Part shown: positions 16,866 through 24,826 of the stretch, piece by piece
How the letters are laid out: every line of letters begins with the position of its first letter
How positions within the stretch are numbered: position 1 is the first letter of the stretch
Assembly (NCBI GenBank): GCA_003522145.1
Contig: DPGD01000052.1
Coordinates: forward strand, 1-36,703
Direction: 5' to 3'
Origin: Clostridiales bacterium
GTDB lineage: Bacteria > Bacillota > Clostridia > Oscillospirales > CAG-272
DNA: 36,703 bases
Position numbers and translations under genes: made by a program
The notes under the pieces: generated by a model
Told to the model about the DNA's origin: nothing
Seen by the model: the letters and a program-made list of their open reading frames with translations, nothing else
Database searches by the model: none

Positions 16866-17495
16866 TTACTTCGAGTACAACTCGACAATCAGCTGCTCCT
16901 CGAACTCGTAGTCAATATCGCTCTTTTCAGGAATTGCCACAACCTTGGCCGTGATGTTCTCACTGTTGCACTCCAACCACTTGGGGGTCACCTTGGTTGC
17001 CTGCATCTTCTCGATCAGTTCCTTGAACTTGGGGGAAGCCTTGCTTTCCTCTCTCAAGGAAATCACATCGCCCACCTTCACGCTGATCGAGGGAACGGTC
17101 ACCTTTTTGCCGTTCAGTCTGAAATGTCCGTGAAGAACCAGCTGACGGGCATCTCTGCGGCTTTCCGCCATACCCATTCTGTAAACCACATTGTCCAAGC
17201 GTCTTTCCAGCAGGCTCAACAGGTTTTCACCGGTAACGCCCGACTTCTTGGCAGCCAGCTCATAGTAGTGAGCAAACTGACCCTCCTGAACGCCATAGTA
17301 TCTCTTGGCGGTCTGCTTTGCTCTCAACTGCATTCCGTATTCTCTCATCTTTTTGCTCTGGGCACCGTGCTGACCGGGAGCGGACGCTCTTCTGTCCACT
17401 GCGCACTTGCCGCTTAAGCATCTTTCACCCTTCAGGTACAGCTTTTTGCCCTCTCTGCGGCACTGTCTGCACGCCGGGCCAGTATATCTTGCCAT
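16866..17495 (-). CDS. rpsD: 30S ribosomal protein S4
   Basis: Primary 16S rRNA binder that starts 30S assembly. Length 209 aa. The N-terminus MARYTGPACRQCRREGKKLY is of the type with several Cys, the potentially zinc-binding form of S4 (CRQC, then LSGKC). The S4 RNA-binding domain is at about 95-160, with RRLDNVVYRMGMAESRRDAR and GHFRLNGKKV. In Bacillus S4 represses its own gene; whether it does so here, inside the alpha cluster, is not shown. Confidence 0.97.
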   Translation of the reverse strand: MARYTGPACRQCRREGKKLYLKGERCLSGKCAVDRRASAPGQHGAQSKKMREYGMQLRAKQTAKRYYGVQEGQFAHYYELAAKKSGVTGENLLSLLERRLDNVVYRMGMAESRRDARQLVLHGHFRLNGKKVTVPSISVKVGDVISLREESKASPKFKELIEKMQATKVTPKWLECNSENITAKVVAIPEKSDIDYEFEEQLIVELYSK

Positions 17496-17519
17496 AATGC
17501 TATATCCTCCTTGTTTTCA

Positions 17520-17921
17520 TCAAACGCGTCTGCGCTTGGGCGGACGGCATCCGTTGTGAGGAATGGGAGTCACATCCTTGATCATGGTCACCTGCAGTCC
17601 CGCAGTTTCCAAGGCTCTGATTGCAGACTCTCTTCCGGGGCCGGGACCCTTAACATACACTTCAACAGTCTTCATGCCCTGATCTGCCGCCAACTTTCCG
17701 GCAGTCTCACTGGCGGTTTGTGCTGCGAAAGGAGTGGACTTTTTGGAGCCTCTGAAGCCCATTTCGCCGGCAGACGCCCAGGACACTGCGTTACCGTTGG
17801 TATCGGTAATGGTCACGATTGTGTTGTTGTAAGTCGAACGGATATGCACTGCGCCCTTTTCGACATTCTTCTTCTCACGGCGCTTTCTGATAACCTTTTT
17901 GGTCGTCGTAGTCTTAGCCAT
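17520..17921 (-). CDS. rpsK: 30S ribosomal protein S11
   Basis: Platform protein of the 30S subunit near the mRNA exit. Length 133 aa: basic N-terminus, then GAVHIRSTYNNTIVTITDTN, GFRGSKKSTPFAAQ and the C-terminal PIPHNGCRPPKRRRV. All are diagnostic. It lies 14 nt after rpsM. Confidence 0.97.
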   Translation of the reverse strand: MAKTTTTKKVIRKRREKKNVEKGAVHIRSTYNNTIVTITDTNGNAVSWASAGEMGFRGSKKSTPFAAQTASETAGKLAADQGMKTVEVYVKGPGPGRESAIRALETAGLQVTMIKDVTPIPHNGCRPPKRRRV

Positions 17922-17935
17922 CGAACTTTACTCCT

Positions 17936-18304
17936 TTACTTCTTCTTGTTTGCGATCGTCTTTGCCGGACCTTTTCTGGTTCTGGCGTTTGTTTTGGTTC
18001 TCTGTCCTCTCACGGGCAGACCCTTTCTGTGACGAATACCGCGATAGCAGTTGATTTCAACCATTCTCTTGATATTCATCGCCACATCACGGCGAAGATC
18101 GCCTTCCACCGAATAATGCGCTTCCAGTTCGTCACGAATCTTTGCGATTTCGTCCTCGGTCAGATCCTTTGCTCTCTTGTCGGGATCGATCCCGGTTCTT
18201 GCCAGAATGTCGTTGGAGCTCTTTCTGCCAATACCATAGATATAGGTCAGAGCAATCTCAACACGCTTTTGGTTGGGAATATCCACACCAGCTATACGAG
18301 CCAT
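17936..18304 (-). CDS. rpsM: 30S ribosomal protein S13
   Basis: Head protein of the 30S subunit contacting the P-site tRNA and the bridge to L5. Length 122 aa from the ATG at 18304 (MARIAGVDIPNQKR), with an AAAAGGAG site 8 nt upstream; an in-frame ATG seven codons earlier overlaps that site. YIYGIGRKSSNDIL is the helix-two-turns-helix region and CYRGIRHRKGLPVRGQRTKT is the tail motif. Confidence 0.97.
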   Translation of the reverse strand: MARIAGVDIPNQKRVEIALTYIYGIGRKSSNDILARTGIDPDKRAKDLTEDEIAKIRDELEAHYSVEGDLRRDVAMNIKRMVEINCYRGIRHRKGLPVRGQRTKTNARTRKGPAKTIANKKK

Positions 18305-18381
18305 TCTCTTTTCTCCTTTTCTCAATTATGAGTTGTTCGGATGTTTGTCATCCTGTTTGCGCCAAAGTCAGAAAACTGCGC

Positions 18382-18495
18382 TTAACCCTGCTTCTGCTTG
18401 TGCTTCGGGTTCTCGCAGATAACCATGACCTTGCCCTTGCGTTTGATGATCTTGCACTTCTCGCAGATCTTCTTAACCGATGGTTTAACCTTCAT
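18382..18495 (-). CDS. rpmJ: 50S ribosomal protein L36 (zinc form)
   Basis: A 37-residue protein in its standard place between infA and rpsM. It reads MKVKPSVKKICEKCKIIKRK and ends CENPKHKQKQG. The zinc ligands C11, C14, C27 and H32 are all present, so this is the zinc-binding paralogue. Confidence 0.95.
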   Translation of the reverse strand: MKVKPSVKKICEKCKIIKRKGKVMVICENPKHKQKQG

Positions 18496-18515
18496 AGTTT
18501 TGCACCAGCCCTTTC

Positions 18516-18734
18516 TTATTTTACACGCCAGGTGATTCTGCCTTGGGTAGGTTCGTAAACCGAAATCTCCACCGTCACCTTGTCACCGGGCACTATCCAT
18601 ATATAGTTCATCCGTAGCTTTCCCGAAATCTTTGCCGTAATGACATGACCGTTGGGAAGCCTTACTCTGAAGGTTGCATTGGGAAGTGCTTCCTCAACCA
18701 CTCCTTCAAATTCCATAACATCGTCTTTTGCCAG
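18516..18734 (-). CDS. infA: translation initiation factor IF-1 with CTG start
   Basis: IF-1 occupies the ribosomal A site during initiation. It is a single OB-fold, 72 aa, exactly the family length when started at the CTG at 18734. The protein then reads (M)AKDDVMEFEGVVEEALPNA, matching the usual MAKDDVIEFEG start. No ATG, GTG or TTG lies at that position. AAGGAG sits 8 nt upstream, within the last codons of the KOW gene, and the CTG is 5 nt after that gene's TGA. The next ATG would remove six conserved residues. GKLRMNYIWIVPGDKVTVE is also typical. Confidence 0.93.
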   Translation of the reverse strand: MAKDDVMEFEGVVEEALPNATFRVRLPNGHVITAKISGKLRMNYIWIVPGDKVTVEISVYEPTQGRITWRVK

Positions 18735-18739
18735 AAAAA

Positions 18740-19021
18740 TCACTCCTTCCGTTTGTTGAAAAAGCTTTCCGCACGGTGCAACAACGCTCTTGCCTGACGG
18801 TCGGTCAGCATACCTTCCGCTGGGCAATCCTCTAAAAGGGTTCTCCCTTCAAGAGGCTCCGTGTGCTTCTCTTTCTTCTTCTTGGGCGTTTCAACCTTAC
18901 GCATCTTTCCGTCTGCAAGCAGCAGCTCTCCTTTGTCTGTCACACCAACAACAAGGAAAAGTCTGCCCTTGTCTCTCCCGGCAAGAGAACGCACGATCCG
19001 CATTCTTCTCTCCTCGGACAT
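18740..19021 (-). CDS. KOW-domain RNA-binding protein (small, L14e-like)
   Basis: Small protein (93 aa) commonly found between map and infA in Clostridia. The KOW-like part spans about residues 7-45: MRIVRSLAGRDKGRLFLVVG, then GELLLADGKMRKVE. A Lys-rich stretch, KKKKEKH, follows, then a polar C-terminus. It likely binds rRNA or assists ribosome function, but no specific role is established from sequence. An internal ATG at residue 7 is an alternative start. Its stop overlaps the infA ribosome binding site region. Confidence 0.85.
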   Translation of the reverse strand: MSEERRMRIVRSLAGRDKGRLFLVVGVTDKGELLLADGKMRKVETPKKKKEKHTEPLEGRTLLEDCPAEGMLTDRQARALLHRAESFFNKRKE

Positions 19022-19026
19022 CTGCC

Positions 19027-19779
19027 TTACTCCACTTTTGTCAGAAGCTCTATGCCGTGATCGGTCAGTGCCACAGTATGCTCATAGTGTGCCGCCGGTT
19101 TTCCGTCCCTGGTCACCACCGTCCACTTGTTGGGGAGAATCTTCACTGCGTAATCGCCGGCGCAAACCATCGGTTCAATTGCGATCACCATACCGGTAAG
19201 AAGCCGCAAGCCCTTGCCGGACAACCCGTAGTTGGGTACGTTGGGGTCCTCGTGCAGGTCATGACCGACCCCGTGCCCCACATACTCCCGCACCACGCTG
19301 CAGCCGTTGCTCTCCACATAACTCTGGATGGCATGGCCCACATCGCCTAAGCGATTGCCGGCCACCACCGCCTTCAAGCCCTCGTAAAAGCTGTCCTTGG
19401 TGACCTGCACCAGACGCTTTGCCTCGGGAGAGCCTTCGCCTGCAATAAAGGTGTTCGCACTGTCTCCGTGATAGCCGCGGTAATATGCACCCACATCGAT
19501 CTTCACCACATCTCCGTCGTGAAGCTCCCTGTTCTTGGAGGGTATCCCGTGAATCACTTCGTCGTTCACGCTGATGCAAGCCGACCCGGGGAATCCACCG
19601 TAACCCAAGAAGGAGGGGTGGGCTCCCTGCTTCACGATATAATCGTGTACAAGATCATCTAAGTGCTTGGTTGTCACGCCGGGCTTCACATGCTCACCTG
19701 CATAAAGAAGTGCCTCACCGGTGATTCTGCCTGCGTCGCGCATTGCGCTGATCTGAGTGTTGTTTTTCAGTTGAATCAT
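19027..19779 (-). CDS. map: type I methionine aminopeptidase
   Basis: Removes the N-terminal Met from new proteins; di-metal enzyme of the M24 family. Length 250 aa. Metal-ligand regions are KIDVGAYYRGYHGDSANTF (two Asp), GHGVGHDLHEDPNVPNYG (His), VIAIEPMV (Glu) and the EHTVALTDHG end (Glu). No N-terminal zinc-finger extension is present. It lies between adk and the KOW gene, 8 nt from adk. Confidence 0.96.
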   Translation of the reverse strand: MIQLKNNTQISAMRDAGRITGEALLYAGEHVKPGVTTKHLDDLVHDYIVKQGAHPSFLGYGGFPGSACISVNDEVIHGIPSKNRELHDGDVVKIDVGAYYRGYHGDSANTFIAGEGSPEAKRLVQVTKDSFYEGLKAVVAGNRLGDVGHAIQSYVESNGCSVVREYVGHGVGHDLHEDPNVPNYGLSGKGLRLLTGMVIAIEPMVCAGDYAVKILPNKWTVVTRDGKPAAHYEHTVALTDHGIELLTKVE

Positions 19780-19787
19780 TTTTCTTT

Positions 19788-20426
19788 TTACTGGACGCTG
19801 TCTATGGTTGCAAATACCGCATCCGTCACTTCGGATACCGGCTGTTCGCCGTCAACCAACCGCAGTTTTCCGGTGCCCTTGTAGTAGGACTTGATGGGCT
19901 CGGTCTGCTGGTGATAGGTTGAAAGACGATCAAGCACCACCTCAGGCTGGTCATCCTTCCGCTGCGTCAGAACCGTTCCGTCCTTATCGCAGGTCTTTCC
20001 GTCCTTAGAAGGGTTGAATTCCACATGATAGGAGGCTCCGCAGCAGTCGCAAACCCGTCTGCCGCTCATTCTCTTCACGATGGCTTCGTCCCGGACCTCG
20101 ATGCTCACTACCAGGTCGATTCTTACCCCCATCTGATCCAGCGCCTCTGCCTGAGGCACGGTTCTGGGGAAACCGTCCAGGATGAACCCGCCTTTGCAGT
20201 CCTCTGCTTCCAGCCGCTCTTTGATAATTCCGATCACCACTTCGTCCGGAACCAGAGCTCCCTTTTCGGTGTATGCCTTGGCGGCAGTGCCCATGGGCGT
20301 TCCGGTCTTGATGGCGTTCCGGATGATCGCACCTGTGGAAATCGCAGGAATGCCGTAGCGTTCACTGACTTTTTCCGCCTGAGTGCCCTTTCCGGCACCC
20401 GGTGCGCCTAAAAAAATGATGTTCAT
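19788..20426 (-). CDS. adk: adenylate kinase with zinc lid
   Basis: Balances ATP, ADP and AMP. Length 212 aa. The P-loop GAPGAGKGT is at 7-15, and the AMP site includes DGFPRTVPQAEALD. The lid holds four likely zinc ligands, Cys-x2-Cys in RRVCDCCGASYH and Cys-x2-Asp in KTCDKDG, the CCCD set known from Gram-positive adenylate kinases. It sits between secY and map as in other Bacillota. Confidence 0.96.
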   Translation of the reverse strand: MNIIFLGAPGAGKGTQAEKVSERYGIPAISTGAIIRNAIKTGTPMGTAAKAYTEKGALVPDEVVIGIIKERLEAEDCKGGFILDGFPRTVPQAEALDQMGVRIDLVVSIEVRDEAIVKRMSGRRVCDCCGASYHVEFNPSKDGKTCDKDGTVLTQRKDDQPEVVLDRLSTYHQQTEPIKSYYKGTGKLRLVDGEQPVSEVTDAVFATIDSVQ

Positions 20427-20492
20427 TCTCTCGTTCCTCCGGTTGTCCCGCAGAGAAGACGAATCCCTCCGTCTTCCCCGCAGGTTCTTCCA

Positions 20493-21911
20493 TTATTCAA
20501 GGAATCCCTTGAAGTTCCGCATGGTCATCTGTGCCTCGATCGCTCTCACCGTTTCCAGAACCACGCCCACCACGATGAGCAGGGAGTTTCCGGAGAAGGA
20601 GAAGTAGGTCAATGCGTAGGACCAGTTGTAAGTGGTTGTCGAACCCGATACGCCCGTCCCTGCGGCATTGCCGATGCATCCCAAAATCATGGGAAGGCAG
20701 GCAATGATCAGCAGGCAGATAGCGCCGATGAAGGTCACTCTGGACAGAACTCTCGAAATATAATCCGAGGTAGGCTTACCGGAGCGGATACCGGGGATGG
20801 AACCGCCGTTCTTCTTCAGGTTGTTCGCCACTTCCACAGGGTTGAAAGAAATCGCCACATAGAAGTAGGCAAATGCCACCAGCAACAACCCGAAAACCAG
20901 AATGTACAGCCAATTGAACTGGTTGAATCCATTCGACCAACCCCAGAAACCGCTGGTTGCATTCTGATGTCCGGTGAACATGGAAATGGTCGCCGGGATG
21001 GAAACAATAGAGCTTGCAAAGATAATGGGCATGACGCCGGTCATGTTCAGCTTCAAAGGCAGGGTGGTATTCTGTCCGCCGTACATCTTTCTGCCCACAA
21101 CTCTTTTCGCATACTGCACGGGCAGTCTGCGCTCGGAGTTGGTCATAAAGACCATAAAGGCAATCAGTGCCACACACATAACCAGACCCAGCACGCCGAT
21201 GATCGTACCGATCCACCACAGATTCGGATGAGTAACCGTGTATCCGCTATTCACCAGATCCGGCAGATTCTTGTTGGTATTGAAGATCAGCTTGAAAATC
21301 CGCACCAGCGTATTGGGGAAAGAAGCCACGATGTTGGCAAACAGGATCATGGAAATGCCGTTGCCGATACCGTTTTCCGTAATCTTTTCACCCAACCACA
21401 TAATCAGGGCCGCACCTGCGCAATAGCAGGCGATCACCACCACTGCGGTGAAGAATTTCATGCCGGAGCTGGAGCCGATATAATTGACCAGCCCATTTTG
21501 TTGCAGGTAGAAATAGTAACCGATGGCCGTTACCAAAGACAGGGCCGCGGTAACAAACCGGGTAATCTTGTTGATTTTCTTCTTTCCGTCCTCTTCCTTG
21601 CTCATTCTCTCCAGAGCGGGAATTGCCACGCAGAGCAACTGCATCACAATGGAAGAAGTAATGTAAGGCGAGATGGAAAGCGCAAACAATGTTGCACGGC
21701 TGAAGGCTTCGCCCGAGAAGATGTTCAGGTATTGCAACAGTCCCGTGTTGGCGCTGGCATTGAGCGTGTCCAGCATATCGGTATCAATAAAGGGTACCGG
21801 GATCTGGGCGCCCAGCCGGTAAATCACCAGAATGAAGAGGGTAAAAAGGATCTTTGAACGAAGGTCTTTTATCCGCCAAGCATTCCGGATGGTCGTTATC
21901 ACCTTGCTCAC
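20493..21911 (-). CDS. secY: protein translocase subunit SecY
   Basis: Channel of the Sec translocon, 472 aa with ten expected membrane segments. Signatures: FTLFILVIYRLGAQIPVPFI in helix 1, GLLQYLNIFSGEAFSRATLF in the plug region, ISPYITSSIVMQLL in helix 2, and GIRSGKPTSDYISRVLSR in the cytoplasmic loop. Its stop precedes adk by 66 nt, and it starts directly after rplO (one base from the stop). Confidence 0.97.
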   Translation of the reverse strand: MSKVITTIRNAWRIKDLRSKILFTLFILVIYRLGAQIPVPFIDTDMLDTLNASANTGLLQYLNIFSGEAFSRATLFALSISPYITSSIVMQLLCVAIPALERMSKEEDGKKKINKITRFVTAALSLVTAIGYYFYLQQNGLVNYIGSSSGMKFFTAVVVIACYCAGAALIMWLGEKITENGIGNGISMILFANIVASFPNTLVRIFKLIFNTNKNLPDLVNSGYTVTHPNLWWIGTIIGVLGLVMCVALIAFMVFMTNSERRLPVQYAKRVVGRKMYGGQNTTLPLKLNMTGVMPIIFASSIVSIPATISMFTGHQNATSGFWGWSNGFNQFNWLYILVFGLLLVAFAYFYVAISFNPVEVANNLKKNGGSIPGIRSGKPTSDYISRVLSRVTFIGAICLLIIACLPMILGCIGNAAGTGVSGSTTTYNWSYALTYFSFSGNSLLIVVGVVLETVRAIEAQMTMRNFKGFLE

Positions 21912-22352
21912 TCAAATCACCTCGACCTTTCCTCCGGCCGCTTCAATCTTTTCTTTAGCGGACGCAGAAAAGATCTTTGCCTTCACGGTGAGTTTCTTTG
22001 TGATCTCACCACGGCCGAGAACCTTTAATCCGTCATATTCCTTGCGAATAATACCCTTTTCGGTCAGTGCTTCCAGATCGACGACTGCGCCGTCTTCGAA
22101 AGCGTTGAGCGCTTCGACATTCACAATGGAATATACGGTTGCAAATCTGTTATAGAAGCCTCTCTTAGGCAGCTTTCTGTAAAGCGGCAGCTGACCGCCT
22201 TCAAAACCGGGGCGCACACCGCCGCCGGAACGGGCGTTCTGACCCTTATGGCCCTTACCCGCCGTTTTGCCGTTGCCGGAGCCAGGGCCTCTGCCCTTGC
22301 GCCAAGCCGGTGCAGTGGAACCCGCTGCCGGTGAAAGTTCATGGAGCTTCAT
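21912..22352 (-). CDS. rplO: 50S ribosomal protein L15
   Basis: Late-assembling 50S protein. Length 146 aa. Diagnostic parts are MKLHELSPAAGS, RKGRGPGSGNGKTAGKGHKG, RPGFEGGQLPLYRKLPKRGF and the C-terminal AKIFSASAKEKIEAAGGKVE. An AAAGGAGG-type site precedes the ATG. Confidence 0.97.
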   Translation of the reverse strand: MKLHELSPAAGSTAPAWRKGRGPGSGNGKTAGKGHKGQNARSGGGVRPGFEGGQLPLYRKLPKRGFYNRFATVYSIVNVEALNAFEDGAVVDLEALTEKGIIRKEYDGLKVLGRGEITKKLTVKAKIFSASAKEKIEAAGGKVEVI

Positions 22353-22385
22353 AGTCTATCCTCCTTTTCTTTTTCCGTTACGCGA

Positions 22386-22565
22386 TCACGCACCGGTCTT
22401 TTCCACCTTGACAAGGTGTGCGATGATTCTGATTTTTCCGGCAACCGCACCGTTATCCTGCTGCACGGTCGTGTCGCCAACTTTATGCAGACCCAAAGAT
22501 TTCGCCACTGCCACATGCTGAGGAAGTGCTGCAATCAGGCTGTGTACAAGTGTGATTTTCAACAT
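22386..22565 (-). CDS. rpmD: 50S ribosomal protein L30
   Basis: Small ORF of 59 aa between rpsE and rplO. It starts MLKITLVHSLIAALPQHVAV, then AKSLGLHKVGDTTVQQDN, and ends HLVKVEKTGA. The pattern LVxSLI...AKxLGLxKxxxT...HLVKVE is that of L30. The site AAGGAGG lies about 9 nt upstream. The GRP motif common after SLI is replaced by AALP, a minor oddity. Confidence 0.93.
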   Translation of the reverse strand: MLKITLVHSLIAALPQHVAVAKSLGLHKVGDTTVQQDNGAVAGKIRIIAHLVKVEKTGA

Positions 22566-22579
22566 CTTTTACACCCTCC

Positions 22580-23083
22580 TTACGCCTTCACTTCGGCAAC
22601 ATCCTTGTCACGGACCTTTGCCACCTGCTCTGCGGTGCGCAGTGCTCTCAGGCCCTCAAATGTTGCCTTGACCACATTCGTCGGGTTGCTGCTGCGCAGG
22701 CACTTAGTACGGATATTCTTGATACCCGCCATCTCCACAACCGCACGAACGGTTGCACCTGCAATGATTCCGGTACCTTCTGCAGCGGGCTTCAGCAAAA
22801 CCTTGCCTGCTCCGTACACACCGGTGATTTCGTGAGGGATGGTGTCACCCTTCAGAGCCACCTCGATCACATTTTTCTTAGCATCCTCTGTGCCCTTGCG
22901 GATCGCATCGGGTACTTCTGCCGCTTTTCCAAGTCCGTAACCAACATGTCCGGCGCCGTCGCCGACCACCACGATGGCAGTGAAACGCGCGATACGACCA
23001 CCTTTAACGGTTTTGGAAACACGGTTGACTACAACGAGTTTTTCCTGAAGATCTAATTCTTCAACGTTGATGTTCTTAGCCAT
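22580..23083 (-). CDS. rpsE: 30S ribosomal protein S5
   Basis: Acts in decoding accuracy at the mRNA entry. Length 167 aa: LQEKLVVVNRVSKTVKGGR, then DGAGHVGYGLGKAAEVPDAI in the double-stranded RNA-binding-like domain, and EGTGIIAGATVRAVVEMAG. It lies 14 nt after rplR. Confidence 0.97.
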   Translation of the reverse strand: MAKNINVEELDLQEKLVVVNRVSKTVKGGRIARFTAIVVVGDGAGHVGYGLGKAAEVPDAIRKGTEDAKKNVIEVALKGDTIPHEITGVYGAGKVLLKPAAEGTGIIAGATVRAVVEMAGIKNIRTKCLRSSNPTNVVKATFEGLRALRTAEQVAKVRDKDVAEVKA

Positions 23084-23097
23084 GTTAACCTCCTTGA

Positions 23098-23454
23098 TCA
23101 GAACTTGAGTCCGCCTTCACGCGCGCCTGCAGCCAACTCGCTGACACGCCCGTGATACAGATAACCGCCGCGGTCGAAAACCACTTCGGAAATACCCTTG
23201 CTTAATGCGCGCTCCGCAATAAGTGCGCCCACCTTCTTTGCGGCTTCCTTGTTGCCGCCGCCTTCAAAACCGCTCTCATAAGTGGATGCGGTGCAGAGGG
23301 TCACGCCGGCAACATCATCAATGATCTGTGCCTGGATGTTGTTCTCAGAACGGTATACACACAGACGGGGTCTGCTGGCTGTTCCGGACACCTTGGCTCT
23401 GACTCTCTTGTGTCTCTTAACGCGTGCTGCGTTAGAATCTTTTCTAGATACCAT
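23098..23454 (-). CDS. rplR: 50S ribosomal protein L18
   Basis: Binds 5S rRNA with L5 and L25. Length 118 aa: basic N-terminus RVKRHKRVRAKVSGTASRPR, LCVYRSENNIQAQIIDD, and the C-terminal VVFDRGGYLYHGRVSELAAG. Normal in size and position. Confidence 0.97.
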   Translation of the reverse strand: MVSRKDSNAARVKRHKRVRAKVSGTASRPRLCVYRSENNIQAQIIDDVAGVTLCTASTYESGFEGGGNKEAAKKVGALIAERALSKGISEVVFDRGGYLYHGRVSELAAGAREGGLKF

Positions 23455-23472
23455 CTCAATCCACTCCTTTCC

Positions 23473-24033
23473 TTATTTACCGGTCTTTCCGGCCTTCCGA
23501 CGAATCACTTCATCGGTATACTTGACGCCCTTGCCCAGATACGGCTCGGGAGGTCTCTTCTCGCGGATCTGCGCCGCAATCTGGCCCACCTGCTGTTTGT
23601 CCGCACCCTTCACGATGATGGTGTTGGGGTTGGGTACCTCAAAGGTGATTCCGGCAGGCTCCTTCATGCAGTACTTTGCCTGGGGCTGTCCGTTGAGCAA
23701 CGAATGGCCCAGATACAACTGCAGAACATTGCCCTGCTTAACGGCTCTGTAACCGACGCCCACGATATCCAACTGCTTGGAATAACCCTCGGAAACGCCC
23801 ACAACCATATTGTGCAGCAGGGCTCTGGTCAGACCGTGAAGAGCCTTGGTTTCCTTTTCCTCGTTGGGACGGGTCACATGCAGTACGCCTGCCTCCTCTG
23901 TGATGGTCATGAGAGGATGCAGCTTTTTGGTCAGTTCCCCTTTGGGACCCTTGACCGTTACAAGATTTTCCTCACCGAGCTTTACGGTAACTCCGGCGGG
24001 AATTGCAATCGGCATTCTACCAATTCTTGACAT
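23473..24033 (-). CDS. rplF: 50S ribosomal protein L6
   Basis: Lies near the sarcin-ricin loop. Length 186 aa: MSRIGRMPIAIPAGVTVKLG, VKGPKGELTKKLHP, and the C-terminal signature KQQVGQIAAQIREKRPPEPY with GKGVKYTDEVIRRK. Standard length and context. Confidence 0.97.
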   Translation of the reverse strand: MSRIGRMPIAIPAGVTVKLGEENLVTVKGPKGELTKKLHPLMTITEEAGVLHVTRPNEEKETKALHGLTRALLHNMVVGVSEGYSKQLDIVGVGYRAVKQGNVLQLYLGHSLLNGQPQAKYCMKEPAGITFEVPNPNTIIVKGADKQQVGQIAAQIREKRPPEPYLGKGVKYTDEVIRRKAGKTGK

Positions 24034-24057
24034 CTGTCTTTACCTTCCCTTCCCGAA

Positions 24058-24453
24058 TTACCACACGAAGGCGAGAATTTCGCCGCCGATGTGCTCTTTT
24101 CTTGCCTGCTTGTCGGTCATGATGCCCTTGGAGGTGGACACGATCGCCACACCCAGTCCGTTCATCACCTTGGGCATATCCTCGCATCCGGAATAGATCC
24201 GGAGACCGGGCTTGGAGACCCGACGGATACCCTGAATGACCTTCTGCTTGCCCACATACTTCAGCGTAATGTGCAGAGTGCCCTGCTTTCCGTCTTCCAC
24301 GACCTGATAGGACTTGATATAGCCCTCAGATACCAGAATGTCGGCAATCGCCTTCTTCACATTGGAAGCAGGCACATCTACAGTCTCGTGCTTCGCATTG
24401 TTTGCGTTGCGGATTCTTGTAAGCATATCCGCAATAACATCTGAAATTTGCAT
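24058..24453 (-). CDS. rpsH: 30S ribosomal protein S8
   Basis: Primary 16S binder and, in E. coli, the translational repressor of the spc operon. Length 131 aa from the ATG at 24453 (MQISDVIADMLTRIRNANNA), with a GAGGAGG site upstream. The C-terminal motif VSTSKGIMTDKQARKEHIGG is intact. An in-frame ATG seven codons earlier would overlap the ribosome binding site. An unusually long structured spacer precedes it. Confidence 0.97.
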   Translation of the reverse strand: MQISDVIADMLTRIRNANNAKHETVDVPASNVKKAIADILVSEGYIKSYQVVEDGKQGTLHITLKYVGKQKVIQGIRRVSKPGLRIYSGCEDMPKVMNGLGVAIVSTSKGIMTDKQARKEHIGGEILAFVW

Positions 24454-24620
24454 ATTTTTTCCTCCTCTATGCAAGTTTTATTCTCTTGCTGCCCCCAGGG
24501 CGACTGCTTCCGCACGGCATACACATCCGCCGCTCCCCGAAGGGACGCCGAATTTGGGGGCTGCTTGCCGGTGGTTAAAATAAATTTCCTTCCGGCAGTG
24601 GAGCCTTGTCTCTGTTCTGC
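24454..24620 (-). promoter_or_regulatory. structured 167-nt spacer between rpsZ and rpsH
   Basis: Most gaps in this operon are under 30 nt, so this one stands out. On the minus strand GCCCCCA (24555-24561) can pair with TGGGGGC (24491-24497), enclosing an inner hairpin with a UCCC-UUCG-GGGA stable tetraloop. It is placed directly before the gene for S8, a known autoregulator of this operon elsewhere. It could be a leader-type control element or an RNA processing site; no RNA family is recognised. Confidence 0.45.
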
Positions 24621-24806
24621 TTACCAAGAAGATTTCTTGATACCGGGAATCTCGCCCTTGTATGCCAACTCTCTGAAGCAGATACGGCATATGCCGTATT
24701 TACGCATATAAGCGTGAGGACGGCCGCAGATCTTGCATCTGTTATACTCTCTGGTAGAGTACTTCTGCTTCTTCTGCTGCTTCAAAATCATAGCTGTCTT
24801 TGCCAT
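24621..24806 (-). CDS. rpsZ: 30S ribosomal protein S14, type Z
   Basis: Short zinc form of S14, 61 aa. Two Cys pairs are present: C24-x2-C27 (CKICGRPHAYMRKYG) and C40-x2-C43 (CRICFRELAYKGEIPG). It ends GIKKSSW. Often also named rpsN. It lies 20 nt after rplE. Confidence 0.96.
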   Translation of the reverse strand: MAKTAMILKQQKKQKYSTREYNRCKICGRPHAYMRKYGICRICFRELAYKGEIPGIKKSSW

Positions 24807-24826
24807 TTCTTCCTATCCTCCTTCTC

